From assembly GCA_027355725.1 (NCBI GenBank), contig DAIEHI010000104.1, forward strand, positions 1-64,000: a stretch of 64,000 bases of DNA. The letters are read 5' to 3'. This document shows positions 18,429 to 27,168 of the stretch, one piece after another. Each line of letters begins with the position of its first letter. The first letter of the stretch is position 1. Below the pieces are notes generated by a model. The model ran no database searches and had not been told where the DNA came from. It saw nothing but the letters and a program-made list of their open reading frames with translations. Source of the stretch: Acidimicrobiaceae bacterium. Lineage in GTDB: Bacteria > Actinomycetota > Acidimicrobiia > Acidimicrobiales > RAAP-2. The position numbers were made by a program, and so were the translations under genes.

Positions 18429-19705
18429 CGTACGTACCTACGACACTGATTGATCGGAGCTTTCGAGAGAAGATCGTATTGGTGGGCGTGCTCTTTCCAG
18501 GGGTCACCCCCGAGGCACTCGATCGCCAACTCGACGAACTCGCACTTCTCGTTGATACCGCGGGGGCCGACGTTGCAGCGAGAGTCATCCAGCGTCGTGA
18601 CTCACCCGATCCGGCGACATTCCTCGGCTCGGGCAAGGTCCAGGAACTTCGCGACATCTGTCTCGCCGTTGACTCGGACACCGTTGTGTTCGAACACAAC
18701 TTGTCACCGGCGCAGCAACGCAATCTGGAGAAGATACTCGGTCGCACCGCGATTGACCGCACTGCAGTCATTCTCGACATCTTTGCGCAGAACGCTCGCA
18801 CTCCTGAGGGCAAGGCTCAGGTCGAACTGGCCTTGTTGCAGTACCGCCTGCCTCGGCTGCGTCGCGCCGGTGGTTCACTCTCTCAACAGGCAGGTGGCAT
18901 CGGCACGAGAGGACCGGGCGAGACCCAGCTCGAGGTGGACCGGCGCCGACTCGTTCACCGCATCCACCATATTCGCAGTGAGCTAAAGCAGATTGATCGC
19001 ACCAGAGGAGTTCAACGTCAAGGTCGTGAACGCGGACGACATCGCGAGGTGACTTTGGTGGGCTACACGAACGCCGGTAAATCATCGTTGCTCAACGCAC
19101 TCACCGACGCCGACGTCGTGACCGAAAATCGGCTGTTCGTCACGCTTGATCCACGCACGCGCCAACGTCAACTGCCCGGGGGTGAGACGGTACTCTTCAC
19201 CGACACGGTCGGTTTCATCTCGAACCTCCCGCACGAATTGATCGAGGCGTTCATGAGCACCCTCAAGTCAGTCCAACTCGCTGACCTGTTGGTACACGTG
19301 GTTGATGGTGCGAGTGACGACGCGGAACTCCAGATCGCTTCAGTACGAGAGGTCTTGCACGAGATCGGCGCGGACGCAGTACCAGAGCTACTCGTCTTCA
19401 ACAAGGCCGACGTGCCTGGGTCTCGTGCGCGAGACCTCGCCAAATTGCATGAGGGCAGTGTGTGGGTGTCAGCATTGACGGGCGAGAATCTCGACGAGCT
19501 GGTCGCCACGATCGGTGACCGACTTCGAACCGGTGACCGGGTCATCACTCTTCATCTACCGCTCGATCGAGGCGACTTGCTCGCGGCAGCTCATCGAGAA
19601 GGTGAGGTGCTCGACACCAGTATCGAGGATGAATACGTCGTGGTACACGTCGTGCTCGATTCGGTGGGCGTCGCTCGATTCGCAGAATGGAGGGCGGCCC
19701 CGTGA
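18425..19705 (+). CDS. hflX: GTPase HflX
   Basis: Ribosome-associated GTPase that rescues or splits stalled ribosomes under stress. It has the N-terminal HflX domain (SGKVQEL, FEHNLSPAQQRNLE, QVELALLQYRLPRL), the glycine-rich segment GGIGTRGPGETQLE, and the G domain with GYTNAGKSSLLN, DTVGFISNLP and NKAD. I prefer TTG 18425, which overlaps the dapF stop (TTGA); GTG 18413 is the alternative. The stop overlaps the dapC start. Confidence 0.94.
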   Translation: MTYVPTTLIDRSFREKIVLVGVLFPGVTPEALDRQLDELALLVDTAGADVAARVIQRRDSPDPATFLGSGKVQELRDICLAVDSDTVVFEHNLSPAQQRNLEKILGRTAIDRTAVILDIFAQNARTPEGKAQVELALLQYRLPRLRRAGGSLSQQAGGIGTRGPGETQLEVDRRRLVHRIHHIRSELKQIDRTRGVQRQGRERGRHREVTLVGYTNAGKSSLLNALTDADVVTENRLFVTLDPRTRQRQLPGGETVLFTDTVGFISNLPHELIEAFMSTLKSVQLADLLVHVVDGASDDAELQIASVREVLHEIGADAVPELLVFNKADVPGSRARDLAKLHEGSVWVSALTGENLDELVATIGDRLRTGDRVITLHLPLDRGDLLAAAHREGEVLDTSIEDEYVVVHVVLDSVGVARFAEWRAAP

Positions 19706-20808
19706 GTTTCGTGCCACCCGCGTATCCCTACGAACGTCTCGATGGGCTGAAGTTGATCGCTTCTCGCCTCGAGGGAGGTGCGATCGACTGTTCGATTGGA
19801 ACTCCTATCGATGCACCGCCGACCGTCGCGCTCGAGGAGTTGGCGCGTGCTACGAACGCTCGTGGGTACCCCTCATCGATTGGATCACCCGAGTATCGCG
19901 GTGCGGCTGCGGCATGGTTCGAACGTCGTTTCGCCGTGTCGCTTAATGTCGAGGACGTTGCGGCGTGTGTGGGGACCAAGGAGTTCGTAGCGTCGCTAGC
20001 GCAGTACTTACACCTTCGAACGCCGAGTCGCGACACAGTTCTCTATCCCGCGATCAGTTATCCGACCTACGCAATGGGTGCGACGCTCGCTGGGCTTCGC
20101 GCGGTACCCGTTCGAACCACCGCGGGTCAGATCGATCTCGATTCGATCAGTCCAGACGACATCGAGCGAGCGCTCGTACTCTGGTCGAATTCGCCATCGA
20201 ACCCGACGGGGATGCTCGACGACCTCGAGGCGGTGGCTGCCTGGGGGCGACACCACGATGTCCTGGTAGTGAGTGACGAGTGCTACGCCGAGTACACGTG
20301 GACGGGCCGCCCGCGCACCATTCTCGAGCACGGGATGCAAGGCGTGCTGGCGTTGCATTCGATCTCCAAACGCTCCAATCTCGCCGGGGTCCGCGCTGGC
20401 TTCTACGCGGGGGACCCCGAAGTCGTTTCCTTCTTGCGCCTAGTACGCCAGCACGCGGGACTCATGGTCCCCGGGCCCGTCCAGGCGGCGGTGGCGCTCG
20501 CGTACCGTGATGACGAGCACGTGGAGCGCCAGCGCGCAACGTATCGTTCTCGACTGGAGTTGTTGCGTGGCGCCTTGGAGGATTTTGGCGTTGAAGCACC
20601 GATGCCCGACGGTGGGTTCTATCTGTGGTGCCACAAGTCCGGACATGACGGATGGCAGTTGGCCGAGGAACTCGCTCGTGTGTCGGGAATTATCGCGAGC
20701 CCCGGTGAACTCTACGGCGAGGACGGCACGCCGTTCGCGCGCATTGCCGTCGTACAACCCGATGAGCGACTCGAACTAGCCGCGTCGCGTTTGAGCAGTT
20801 CAGCGTAA
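19702..20808 (+). CDS. dapC: Succinyldiaminopimelate transaminase
   Basis: PLP-dependent fold-type I aminotransferase. Recognisable features are SIGTPIDAPP near the N-terminus, the NSPSNPTG motif, VSDECYAEYTW (PLP-binding Asp and Tyr) and the lysine motif SISKRSNLAGVRAGF. Placement directly before dapD and dapE makes the DapC role in the succinylase branch convincing. The GTG at 19702 overlaps the hflX stop (GTGA); the track start at 19687 is five codons earlier. Length 368 residues. Confidence 0.9.
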   Translation: MSFVPPAYPYERLDGLKLIASRLEGGAIDCSIGTPIDAPPTVALEELARATNARGYPSSIGSPEYRGAAAAWFERRFAVSLNVEDVAACVGTKEFVASLAQYLHLRTPSRDTVLYPAISYPTYAMGATLAGLRAVPVRTTAGQIDLDSISPDDIERALVLWSNSPSNPTGMLDDLEAVAAWGRHHDVLVVSDECYAEYTWTGRPRTILEHGMQGVLALHSISKRSNLAGVRAGFYAGDPEVVSFLRLVRQHAGLMVPGPVQAAVALAYRDDEHVERQRATYRSRLELLRGALEDFGVEAPMPDGGFYLWCHKSGHDGWQLAEELARVSGIIASPGELYGEDGTPFARIAVVQPDERLELAASRLSSSA

Positions 20809-20817
20809 CGACAGAAG

Positions 20818-20823
20818 TACGCT
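20818..20823 (+). promoter_or_regulatory. Leaderless -10 element of dapD
   Basis: TACGCT, then GGTCAC, then the dapD ATG at 20830: a six-base gap with no Shine-Dalgarno. Confidence 0.55.
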
Positions 20824-20829
20824 GGTCAC

Positions 20830-21654
20830 ATGAGTGATCTTGAAACGCGCATCAACGAATGGTTTGACCACATCGCCGACATGACACCGGAGAACACCGA
20901 GGCGCGTCGAGACGTTGAATTGGTGATCACGAAGCTTGACGACGGTCAGTTGCGCGTCGCCGAAGTCGATAAAGGGGGCGACGTTCTCGTCCACGAGTGG
21001 GTGAAGAAGGCGATCTTGCTTCTCTTCCGACTTCGCTCCATGACCAAGATCGAGGTGGGCCCATTTGAATACTTCGACAAGTTGGACCTGAAGAGTGACT
21101 ACGAACGTCGAGGGGTGCGAGTGTTGCCGGGGGCGTCAGCTCGTCGCGGCAGTTTTCTCAGTCCCGGGGTGATCTTGATGCCGAGCTACGTAAATATCGG
21201 TGCGTGGGTCGGTCCGGGAACGATGGTCGACACCTGGGCCACGGTTGGCAGCTGCGCCCAGATCGGAGCGAATGTCCACCTGGCGGGGGGTGTTGGGATC
21301 GGTGGGGTGCTCGAGCCCGCCAATGCGGTACCCGTGGTGATCGAGGACGGCGCGTTCATTGGTAGTCGGTGCATGATCGTCGACGGTGCGCGCGTCGGCA
21401 AGGGCTCAGTGCTCGGTGCAGGAACGATTCTCAATCCGACAATTCCAGTCATTGACGCCCTCACCGGCGAGGAAGTCTCGAGGGGCTACGTGCCAGACCA
21501 CTGTGTCGCGGTGTCGGCCAATCGGCGTCGCGAATTTCCCGGCGGAGAGTTCTTCCTGCCATGTGTCCTGATTATCAAGCGTCTCGAAGAGGGTGAACAG
21601 CACAACAAAGTCGCGCTCAACGACTTGTTGCGGGATCACGGCGTTCCCACATGA
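20830..21654 (+). CDS. dapD: 2,3,4,5-tetrahydropyridine-2,6-dicarboxylate N-succinyltransferase
   Basis: Left-handed beta-helix transferase that succinylates tetrahydrodipicolinate. The 274-residue protein has the alpha-helical N-terminal domain and the hexapeptide core with PSYVNIGAWV, GTMVDTWATVGSCAQIG and GGVGIGGVLEP. Length and motifs match the E. coli-type enzyme rather than the longer form (about 317 residues) known from Mycobacterium. The stop overlaps dapE by four bases. Confidence 0.95.
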   Translation: MSDLETRINEWFDHIADMTPENTEARRDVELVITKLDDGQLRVAEVDKGGDVLVHEWVKKAILLLFRLRSMTKIEVGPFEYFDKLDLKSDYERRGVRVLPGASARRGSFLSPGVILMPSYVNIGAWVGPGTMVDTWATVGSCAQIGANVHLAGGVGIGGVLEPANAVPVVIEDGAFIGSRCMIVDGARVGKGSVLGAGTILNPTIPVIDALTGEEVSRGYVPDHCVAVSANRRREFPGGEFFLPCVLIIKRLEEGEQHNKVALNDLLRDHGVPT

Positions 21655-22700
21655 GCCGTCTCGACCAAGCCATGGCGCTCGTGCGAATCGATTCGGTGAG
21701 CGGCAACGAGTCAACAATCGCTGAGGTTGTGGAGCGGGCGCTCAGGGAGAACTCACATCTCGAGGTCGAGCGCATCGGGGACAATGTCATTGCGCGCACG
21801 ACCGGCCTGCACGGTACTCGACTCCTCGTGGCTGGACATCTCGACACGGTACCCGGCGACGTCACCGGGGCGCTCATAGAAGGCGACCGACTCACTGGCC
21901 TTGGCGCGTGTGACATGAAAGGTTCGCTTTCGGTGATGCTCGAGCTGGCGCGTGAGGAGAAGTCCCGCCCGGTTGAGGTGACCTGGGTCTTTTACGCGCG
22001 TGAGGAGATTGCTCGAGCGCAGTCAGGCTTGCTCGAGGTGGGCGAGTTACGACCCGACCTATTGCAGGCGGACGCGGCAGTGCTGGCTGAGCCGACGGGC
22101 GGGTTCGTTGAGGCGGGCTGTCAGGGAACCCTTCGCGTGGTGGTTGAATTACGCGGCCGCCGCGCACACACTGCGAGGCCCTTTGTTGGGGTCAATGCGC
22201 TTCACCGACTTGGTGAATTGCTTTCACGCGTCGCTGCCTACGAACCGCGTGTTGTTGAGATCGATGGTGTCACCTATATTGAACAGCTTCAAGCGGTCGC
22301 GGTCGAGGGGGGCATTGCTTCGAACGTTGTGCCTGATCTTGCGCGCTGCACCCTCAATCATCGGGTTGCACCTGATCGAACTCGCGATGACGCGCTGGCG
22401 TGGTTAAGGCACTTCCTTGGTGATTCGCTCGAGGATGGCGACTCGCTCGAGGTTGCGGACTGGGCACCTTCGAGCCCCCCGGCACTTGCTAATGAACGAC
22501 TGAGCGCTCTCGTAGCGCTCTCGCACAGCCCTGCGCGGGCGAAGGTGGGTTGGACCGACGTTGCAACGTTTGCGGATTTGGGCATTGCCGCAACCAATTT
22601 CGGAGCCGGTGATCCCTTGTTGGCTCATCGAAGTGATGAATACGTGACTGCCCAGGAGTTAGATCAGTTCGCCGCAGTTCTGGATACTTGGCTCGGTTGA
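21651..22700 (+). CDS. dapE: Succinyl-diaminopimelate desuccinylase
   Basis: M20-family di-zinc peptidase that releases succinate to give LL-DAP. Metal-site motifs are visible: AGHLDTVPGD near residue 63, GACDMKGSLS near 86, and YAREEIARAQSG near 113. The dimerisation insertion follows (GRRAHTARPFVG). The 349-residue length is normal. ATGA overlap with dapD shows coupling. It ends five bases from the end of convergent lexA. Confidence 0.92.
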   Translation: MSRLDQAMALVRIDSVSGNESTIAEVVERALRENSHLEVERIGDNVIARTTGLHGTRLLVAGHLDTVPGDVTGALIEGDRLTGLGACDMKGSLSVMLELAREEKSRPVEVTWVFYAREEIARAQSGLLEVGELRPDLLQADAAVLAEPTGGFVEAGCQGTLRVVVELRGRRAHTARPFVGVNALHRLGELLSRVAAYEPRVVEIDGVTYIEQLQAVAVEGGIASNVVPDLARCTLNHRVAPDRTRDDALAWLRHFLGDSLEDGDSLEVADWAPSSPPALANERLSALVALSHSPARAKVGWTDVATFADLGIAATNFGAGDPLLAHRSDEYVTAQELDQFAAVLDTWLG

Positions 22701-22704
22701 GGAG

Positions 22705-23328
22705 TCAGTAACTCCGAAGCACCGAAATGACGCGGCCAAACACCGTGACGTCGCGAGTGTCGAATTCCATTGCTTCAAGACTGCGGTTCTCCGGCTTCAA
22801 GACGGTTCGAGCGCCCTGGGGGAAATAGCGCTTCACTGTCGCCTCGTCGTCATGTATGCCCGCAACCACTATTTCACCGGTCAAAGCAGAACTCTGGCGC
22901 TGGACCACGACGTAGTCACCCGGCAAGATTCCGGCTTCGATCATTGAGTCGCCGCGAACCTGCAGGACAAAACTGTCTCCACGCCCCGCGAACTGCTCGG
23001 GGATTGACATGAGTTCATGGCTTGTCTCTGCGGCAAGCACGCCGGTGCCCGCGGCGACGTCGCCAACGAAAGGGATGTGTCGGATGTGCTGATCAGGAAC
23101 GGGGTTCTCTGCATCGAGGCGCACTGTAAGTGTGCGCGGTTGCTGGGGATTCTTCTCAATGAATCCTGCGTTCTTCAACACCTCAATGTGATTGGCCACG
23201 GTGGCGGGGGACTTGAGGCCAACGTGGTCACCTATTTCACGGATGGTGGGTGGGAAATTTCGCTCACGTTGACATGAGATGATGAATTCGAGGATCTGAC
23301 GACGCATCGGTGTTAGGACTTCTGCCAT
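22705..23328 (-). CDS. lexA: SOS repressor LexA
   Basis: Represses DNA-damage genes until RecA-stimulated self-cleavage. The 207-residue protein has the winged HTH (TIREIGDHVGLKSPATVANH), the scissile Ala-Gly at about 93-94 (VAAGTG), catalytic Ser about 128 (RGDSMIEAG) and Lys about 166 (EATVKRYFP). The ATG has a good Shine-Dalgarno (GGAGG). Two LexA boxes flank its promoter, so it is autoregulated. The usual divergent partner, a LysM division inhibitor followed by nrdR, is 8 kb away at 31394. Confidence 0.97.
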   Translation of the reverse strand: MAEVLTPMRRQILEFIISCQRERNFPPTIREIGDHVGLKSPATVANHIEVLKNAGFIEKNPQQPRTLTVRLDAENPVPDQHIRHIPFVGDVAAGTGVLAAETSHELMSIPEQFAGRGDSFVLQVRGDSMIEAGILPGDYVVVQRQSSALTGEIVVAGIHDDEATVKRYFPQGARTVLKPENRSLEAMEFDTRDVTVFGRVISVLRSY

Positions 23329-23342
23329 TGGGCCTCCAGGAA

Positions 23343-23356
23343 CGAACAGTTGTTCG
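23343..23356 (-). promoter_or_regulatory. LexA box 1 of lexA
   Basis: CGAACAACTGTTCG (minus-strand reading) is a perfect CGAAC-N4-GTTCG site located just downstream of the -10, between the promoter and the ribosome binding site. Confidence 0.92.
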
Positions 23357-23357
23357 T

Positions 23358-23386
23358 AGTGTAGGTCATCCCTGATGGGGAGTCAA
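23358..23386 (-). promoter_or_regulatory. lexA: lexA promoter
   Basis: On the minus strand TTGACT, a 17-base spacer and TACACT form a canonical sigma-70-type promoter. The -35 overlaps an imperfect LexA box and the -10 abuts a perfect one. Confidence 0.85.
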
Positions 23387-23397
23387 ACATTTGTTCG
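23384..23397 (-). promoter_or_regulatory. LexA box 2 of lexA (imperfect)
   Basis: CGAACAAATGTTTG on the minus strand matches the LexA half-site CGAAC exactly and the other half with one mismatch. It overlaps the -35 hexamer. Confidence 0.7.
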
Positions 23398-23495
23398 TAG
23401 TGACGAAATCGCGACCGGGATGTCAATTTCCTGTAACAAAGCAAAGGTTTAAGTCTGAAAGTGGCTGCTACTGTTCCACACAGACCAAATCGGTC

Positions 23496-23512
23496 GCAAC
23501 AATTCTTGTTGC
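23496..23512 (+). promoter_or_regulatory. Inverted repeat in the livJ leader
   Basis: GCAACAA-TTC-TTGTTGC is a perfect 7-bp inverted repeat followed by TTTT, 72 bases before the livJ start. It could be an operator, or a weak terminator/attenuator hairpin in the leader. The ORF at 23391-23585 across it is not rich in Leu, Ile or Val and does not look like a leader peptide for attenuation. Confidence 0.4.
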
Positions 23513-23584
23513 TTTTCGTGATGTCTTCGTGACGGTATCGAAAAGTTTTCAGGGGAACAGAATACAGTTGAGGAGGACGAGCTG

Positions 23585-24769
23585 ATGAAGCTTCGTTTGA
23601 ATAAGACGGTGGCTATGGCCGCGTCGGGTGCTCTGCTGTTGATGGCGGTGCCGGCAATCGGTCTCGCATCAACCTCAGGTGCTGCAGTAAAGGCAAAGCC
23701 GACGTACACCATTGGGTACGAAGGACCGCTGTCGGGTGGTAACCAGCAGTTGGGCTTGAACATGGTGTTCGCCGTTCAGTTGGCAATCAACCAGGCCAAC
23801 GCGACGGGGAAGTTGCCGTTCAAGTTGCAGTTGAAGACGTACGACGATCAAGGTGACCCGACCATCGCACCTACCCAGGCGCAGGCTGCAGTGCACAACA
23901 AGAACCTTGTCGCTTTGGTGGGTCCAGCGTTCTCGGGTGCCACGGCCGCCGCAGAGCCTTACTACAAGGCTGCGCACATCGCCACGGTGAGTCCGTCGGC
24001 AACGCGCGTGTCGCTGGCAACGAGTGGATGGAACAACTTCTTCCGCGTAGTTGCAGACGACGGCGTCCAGGGTCCTGCTGACGCTACGTACATGGTGAAG
24101 AAGTTGGGCAAGAACTCTGTCTACGTCGTTAACGACGGCACTTCTTACGGCCAGGGTGTGGCGAGCGCCTTCGCAACCCAGGCAACAAGCCTTGGCGCCA
24201 CAGTGGCAACCGCCACAGTGCCGGGTACCTCTCAGTGCCAGAACGGTACTGCGTCGGCAACCCAGTACTCAGCCGCAGCAACCCAGGTGGTCGCCAGTGG
24301 AGCGAAGGGCATGTTCTACGGTGGTTACTACTGTGACCTTGGTTTGTTCCTCGGTGCGCTGCAGTCAGCTGGCTACACGGGTGCGATCATGTCAGACGAC
24401 GGTTCACTGTCGCCAGCATTGATCTCGAGCACCACTCCAGCCTCAGCAGCGAATGGCGTGTACTTGACCTGCGCTTGCGCGTCATCGACGAACAAGACCT
24501 TCAACGCCAAGTACCAGGCACTCGCACACTTCAGCGCTGCGAACGCTACGTACGCTCCTGAGTCCTACGACGCTACGAACGCCATCATCAACGCCATGAA
24601 GTCGTTGAAGAAGGTGACTCGAATTGGCATCGTTAATGCATTGCACAAGTTGACCTGGAAGGGTATGACCAAGGTCATCAAGTTCCAGAAGAACGGCAAC
24701 ATCTCGGGCTCAGCTATCTACGTGAACCAAGTGAAGAACGGCGTTATCGTTCAGCTTGGCCTCGAGTAA
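23585..24769 (+). CDS. livJ: Branched-chain amino acid-type ABC transporter, substrate-binding protein
   Basis: Extracytoplasmic ligand-binding protein of the Leu/Ile/Val (peripla_BP_6) family. It has a signal peptide (VAMAASGALLLMAVPAIGLA), then YTIGYEGPLSGG, LALVGPAFSG-like and VVNDGTSYGQG motifs of type I binding folds. There is no lipobox cysteine, unusual for a monoderm binding protein. A strong Shine-Dalgarno AGGAGG lies eight bases before the ATG. A strong hairpin separates it from the permease genes, consistent with higher expression of the binding protein. The ligand may be an amino acid, amide or urea; sequence alone does not say. Confidence 0.88.
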   Translation: MKLRLNKTVAMAASGALLLMAVPAIGLASTSGAAVKAKPTYTIGYEGPLSGGNQQLGLNMVFAVQLAINQANATGKLPFKLQLKTYDDQGDPTIAPTQAQAAVHNKNLVALVGPAFSGATAAAEPYYKAAHIATVSPSATRVSLATSGWNNFFRVVADDGVQGPADATYMVKKLGKNSVYVVNDGTSYGQGVASAFATQATSLGATVATATVPGTSQCQNGTASATQYSAAATQVVASGAKGMFYGGYYCDLGLFLGALQSAGYTGAIMSDDGSLSPALISSTTPASAANGVYLTCACASSTNKTFNAKYQALAHFSAANATYAPESYDATNAIINAMKSLKKVTRIGIVNALHKLTWKGMTKVIKFQKNGNISGSAIYVNQVKNGVIVQLGLE

Positions 24770-24789
24770 CGTACAGAAATTCAGTGTTT

Positions 24790-24826
24790 GAGCGAAGGGC
24801 CGGAGGATTCCTCCGGCCCTTCGCTC
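24790..24826 (+). terminator. livJ-livH intercistronic hairpin (attenuating terminator)
   Basis: Two 17-base arms beginning GAGCGAAGGGCC and ending GGCCCTTCGCTC pair perfectly across ATT. Only a T-poor tract follows (TTCGCTACACTTTG), so it may stop part of transcription or protect the livJ mRNA 3' end rather than terminate fully. Confidence 0.75.
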
Positions 24827-24862
24827 TTCGCTACACTTTGCAAGCACAATTGAGGGGTCATT

Positions 24863-25825
24863 TTGGGCGGGTTTTGGCATTACTTATTGAGTCACTTGGT
24901 GACACTTCGTCGTGAATTCTGGTATTTGTTCGTCGGTGGCGTCGCGAATGGTTTCCTCTACGGAATGGTGGCGGTCGGCTACACGCTCGTCTACGGAGTG
25001 CTTCGACTCATCAACTTCGCCCACTCGGAGATCTTCATGTCAGGGGGCTTCGCCGGCTACTTCGTGATGAAAGCAATGATTGGCTCCTCGGTTCCGAGTG
25101 GCTTCGCCACGGTGTACTTAATCGTCATAGGCATCGTCGCCGGCGGCGTCGTGGGAGCGATTGTTGCAACATTGCTCGAGCGTGTTGCGTATCGACCACT
25201 GCGTAGACGAAACGCACCCAAACTCGCGTATCTAATCAGCGCCATTGGTTCGTCGTACTTCCTCTTCAACTTGGCAGGTAAGGAATTCGGTCGGTACTCG
25301 ATTTCGGTTCCTCAGCCGTACGTCAATCACACGGTGTTCACAATCTTTGGCGCCCCGGTGCAGCTCTATTACATAGTGATTCTGATCGTCGGCGTCGTAA
25401 TGTTCCTAGGCCTGGACCGAGTAGTTGCGACGACGAAGCTTGGGCGAGGAATCCGCGCAGTGGCCCAAGATGCAGAGACGGCTTCATTGATGGGTGTCAA
25501 CATTGACCGCACTATCGCGATGACCTTCATCGTTGGCGGTGCTCTTGGCGGCGCGGCGGGCTTCTTGTTTGGCCTGGGCACGGGTGTGGTGTTCACCATG
25601 GGCTTCACTCCCGCGCTGAAGGCCTTCACTGCAGCGGTTCTTGGGGGGATTGGAAACCTTCGAGGTGCCATGATTGGTGGGCTGTTGCTGGGCGTGGTCG
25701 AGAGCCTTTCTGTGGTCTTTGTCCAAGCGGCCTACATCGACGTTGTAGCGTTTGGGATCCTGGTGGCGGTCTTGCTGATTCGCCCGACGGGCCTCCTCGG
25801 TGAGCGGTTGGGTCGGGCGGCATAA
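24863..25825 (+). CDS. livH: Branched-chain amino acid-type ABC transporter permease LivH
   Basis: Inner-membrane permease of the LivH class, 320 residues with about eight hydrophobic segments. The signature ANGFLYGMVAVGYTLVYGVL and FAHSEIFMSGGF near the N-terminus and FGLGTGVVF and GGIGNLRGAMIGG near the C-terminus are typical. The TTG start at 24863 is supported by GAGGGG five bases upstream. Its TAA overlaps the livM ATG by one base. Confidence 0.92.
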   Translation: MGGFWHYLLSHLVTLRREFWYLFVGGVANGFLYGMVAVGYTLVYGVLRLINFAHSEIFMSGGFAGYFVMKAMIGSSVPSGFATVYLIVIGIVAGGVVGAIVATLLERVAYRPLRRRNAPKLAYLISAIGSSYFLFNLAGKEFGRYSISVPQPYVNHTVFTIFGAPVQLYYIVILIVGVVMFLGLDRVVATTKLGRGIRAVAQDAETASLMGVNIDRTIAMTFIVGGALGGAAGFLFGLGTGVVFTMGFTPALKAFTAAVLGGIGNLRGAMIGGLLLGVVESLSVVFVQAAYIDVVAFGILVAVLLIRPTGLLGERLGRAA

Positions 25826-27168
25826 TGAGGACGCTCTTTCACAACGTGAGCGTTCGTCGACTGATCAGCGCTCTTGCGGTCATGGCGGTGGTTGCGGTAA
25901 TGACCGGTCCCGCCGGTAGCACCGAGACTCCGACGGCGGGATTCACCGGCTCCTTCGCTGAGAAATCGTCTTTCTTCGGTATGTTCGAGACAGTCCGTTG
26001 GGTTCCATTCCTATTTCTCGGCCTCGTTTTCTTCTCAGTGTGGAGTCTGTGGTTGTCGCGGGGTCAGCAGGTAAAAGATGGCGTCGCCAAGGTGTTTGCG
26101 GCGCCGCGCGCGGCAGCTGAGAGACGACCAGTTCGTTGGGGCATCGCAGTGCTGCTCATCGTGGTCGCGCTCATCCTGCCTCACATCATCACCGACCCCT
26201 TCTGGCAGGCGGCCATGGTCGAACAAATTGCGGTCTATGTCTTGCTCGCGGTCGGACTGAATGTCGTCGTCGGTTTTGCTGGACTACTTGACCTTGGATT
26301 CGTGGCGTTCTACGCGATTGGCGCCTATACGACCGCGTGGGTAACTGGAGCTTTGCCGCTGCCTCCGCTCTTTGGAATCCATATGGACCCGTTCTTCGCC
26401 ATTCCGATTGCCATCGTGATCGCGATGTTGGCGGGCATCATCCTTGGCGCGCCGACACTTCGATTGAGGGGCGACTATCTGGCCATTGTGACGCTCGGCT
26501 TTGGTGAGATCATCACGATTTTCGCCAATAATCTCTACGGCATCACGGGCGGATCTCAGGGTACGGCATTGATCCCGCACTTCTCGTTGCACGTTGGACC
26601 GATTAAGTACCTCTGGGGACTCACGCCGGTGCCGTACTATTACTTGACGTTGGTCTTTGTCGTCTTGTTCCTCGCGGCATTCTCTCTCCTAGAGCATTCG
26701 AGAGTGGGCCGTGCCTGGACCGCGATTCGAGAAGACGAGGTGGCCGCTGAATCGGTTGGCATCAACCCCCTCAAATACAAGGTGATGGCCTTCGCCATCG
26801 GCGCCTCAACTGCGGGATTTGCCGGGGTCGTGACGGCGAGTCAGTCAAACAACATCTTCCCGTCAAGTTTCACTTTGTCATTTTCGATCAACATCCTGGT
26901 ACTCGTGATCTTCGGTGGCATGGGTTCCATCTTCGGCGTCGTGCTCGGTGCAATTATCATCCAGACCGGTTCGATGTACCTGTTGCACACCCCACCGGCT
27001 GGGTATCAGCCCTCCGACCTCTATGTCTACTTGGGAGCACTGCTCGTGATGATGATGATCTTTCGTCCTGCGGGCCTCGTCCCCTCCCGTCGCCGTCGTC
27101 GAGAGATTCGACTTTCGGAGGCGGGGGAAGGACACGCCGATGAGGTACTGACAGGAGATCAGCCGTGA
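25825..27168 (+). CDS. livM: Branched-chain amino acid-type ABC transporter permease LivM
   Basis: Second permease, 447 residues, longer than many LivM proteins because of about 130 extra N-terminal residues with additional hydrophobic segments before the conserved core (LAVGLNVVVGFAGLLDLG). Core motifs include GAPTLRLRGDYLAIVTLGFGE and AIREDEVAAESVGI. The C-terminal tail is charged. The GTG of livG overlaps the stop. Confidence 0.92.
   Translation: MRTLFHNVSVRRLISALAVMAVVAVMTGPAGSTETPTAGFTGSFAEKSSFFGMFETVRWVPFLFLGLVFFSVWSLWLSRGQQVKDGVAKVFAAPRAAAERRPVRWGIAVLLIVVALILPHIITDPFWQAAMVEQIAVYVLLAVGLNVVVGFAGLLDLGFVAFYAIGAYTTAWVTGALPLPPLFGIHMDPFFAIPIAIVIAMLAGIILGAPTLRLRGDYLAIVTLGFGEIITIFANNLYGITGGSQGTALIPHFSLHVGPIKYLWGLTPVPYYYLTLVFVVLFLAAFSLLEHSRVGRAWTAIREDEVAAESVGINPLKYKVMAFAIGASTAGFAGVVTASQSNNIFPSSFTLSFSINILVLVIFGGMGSIFGVVLGAIIIQTGSMYLLHTPPAGYQPSDLYVYLGALLVMMMIFRPAGLVPSRRRRREIRLSEAGEGHADEVLTGDQP

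Noticed and set aside
23391-23585. Small ORF before livJ as a possible leader peptide
   Set aside because: It starts with TTG without a ribosome binding site and has no run of Leu, Ile or Val codons; likely noncoding leader.
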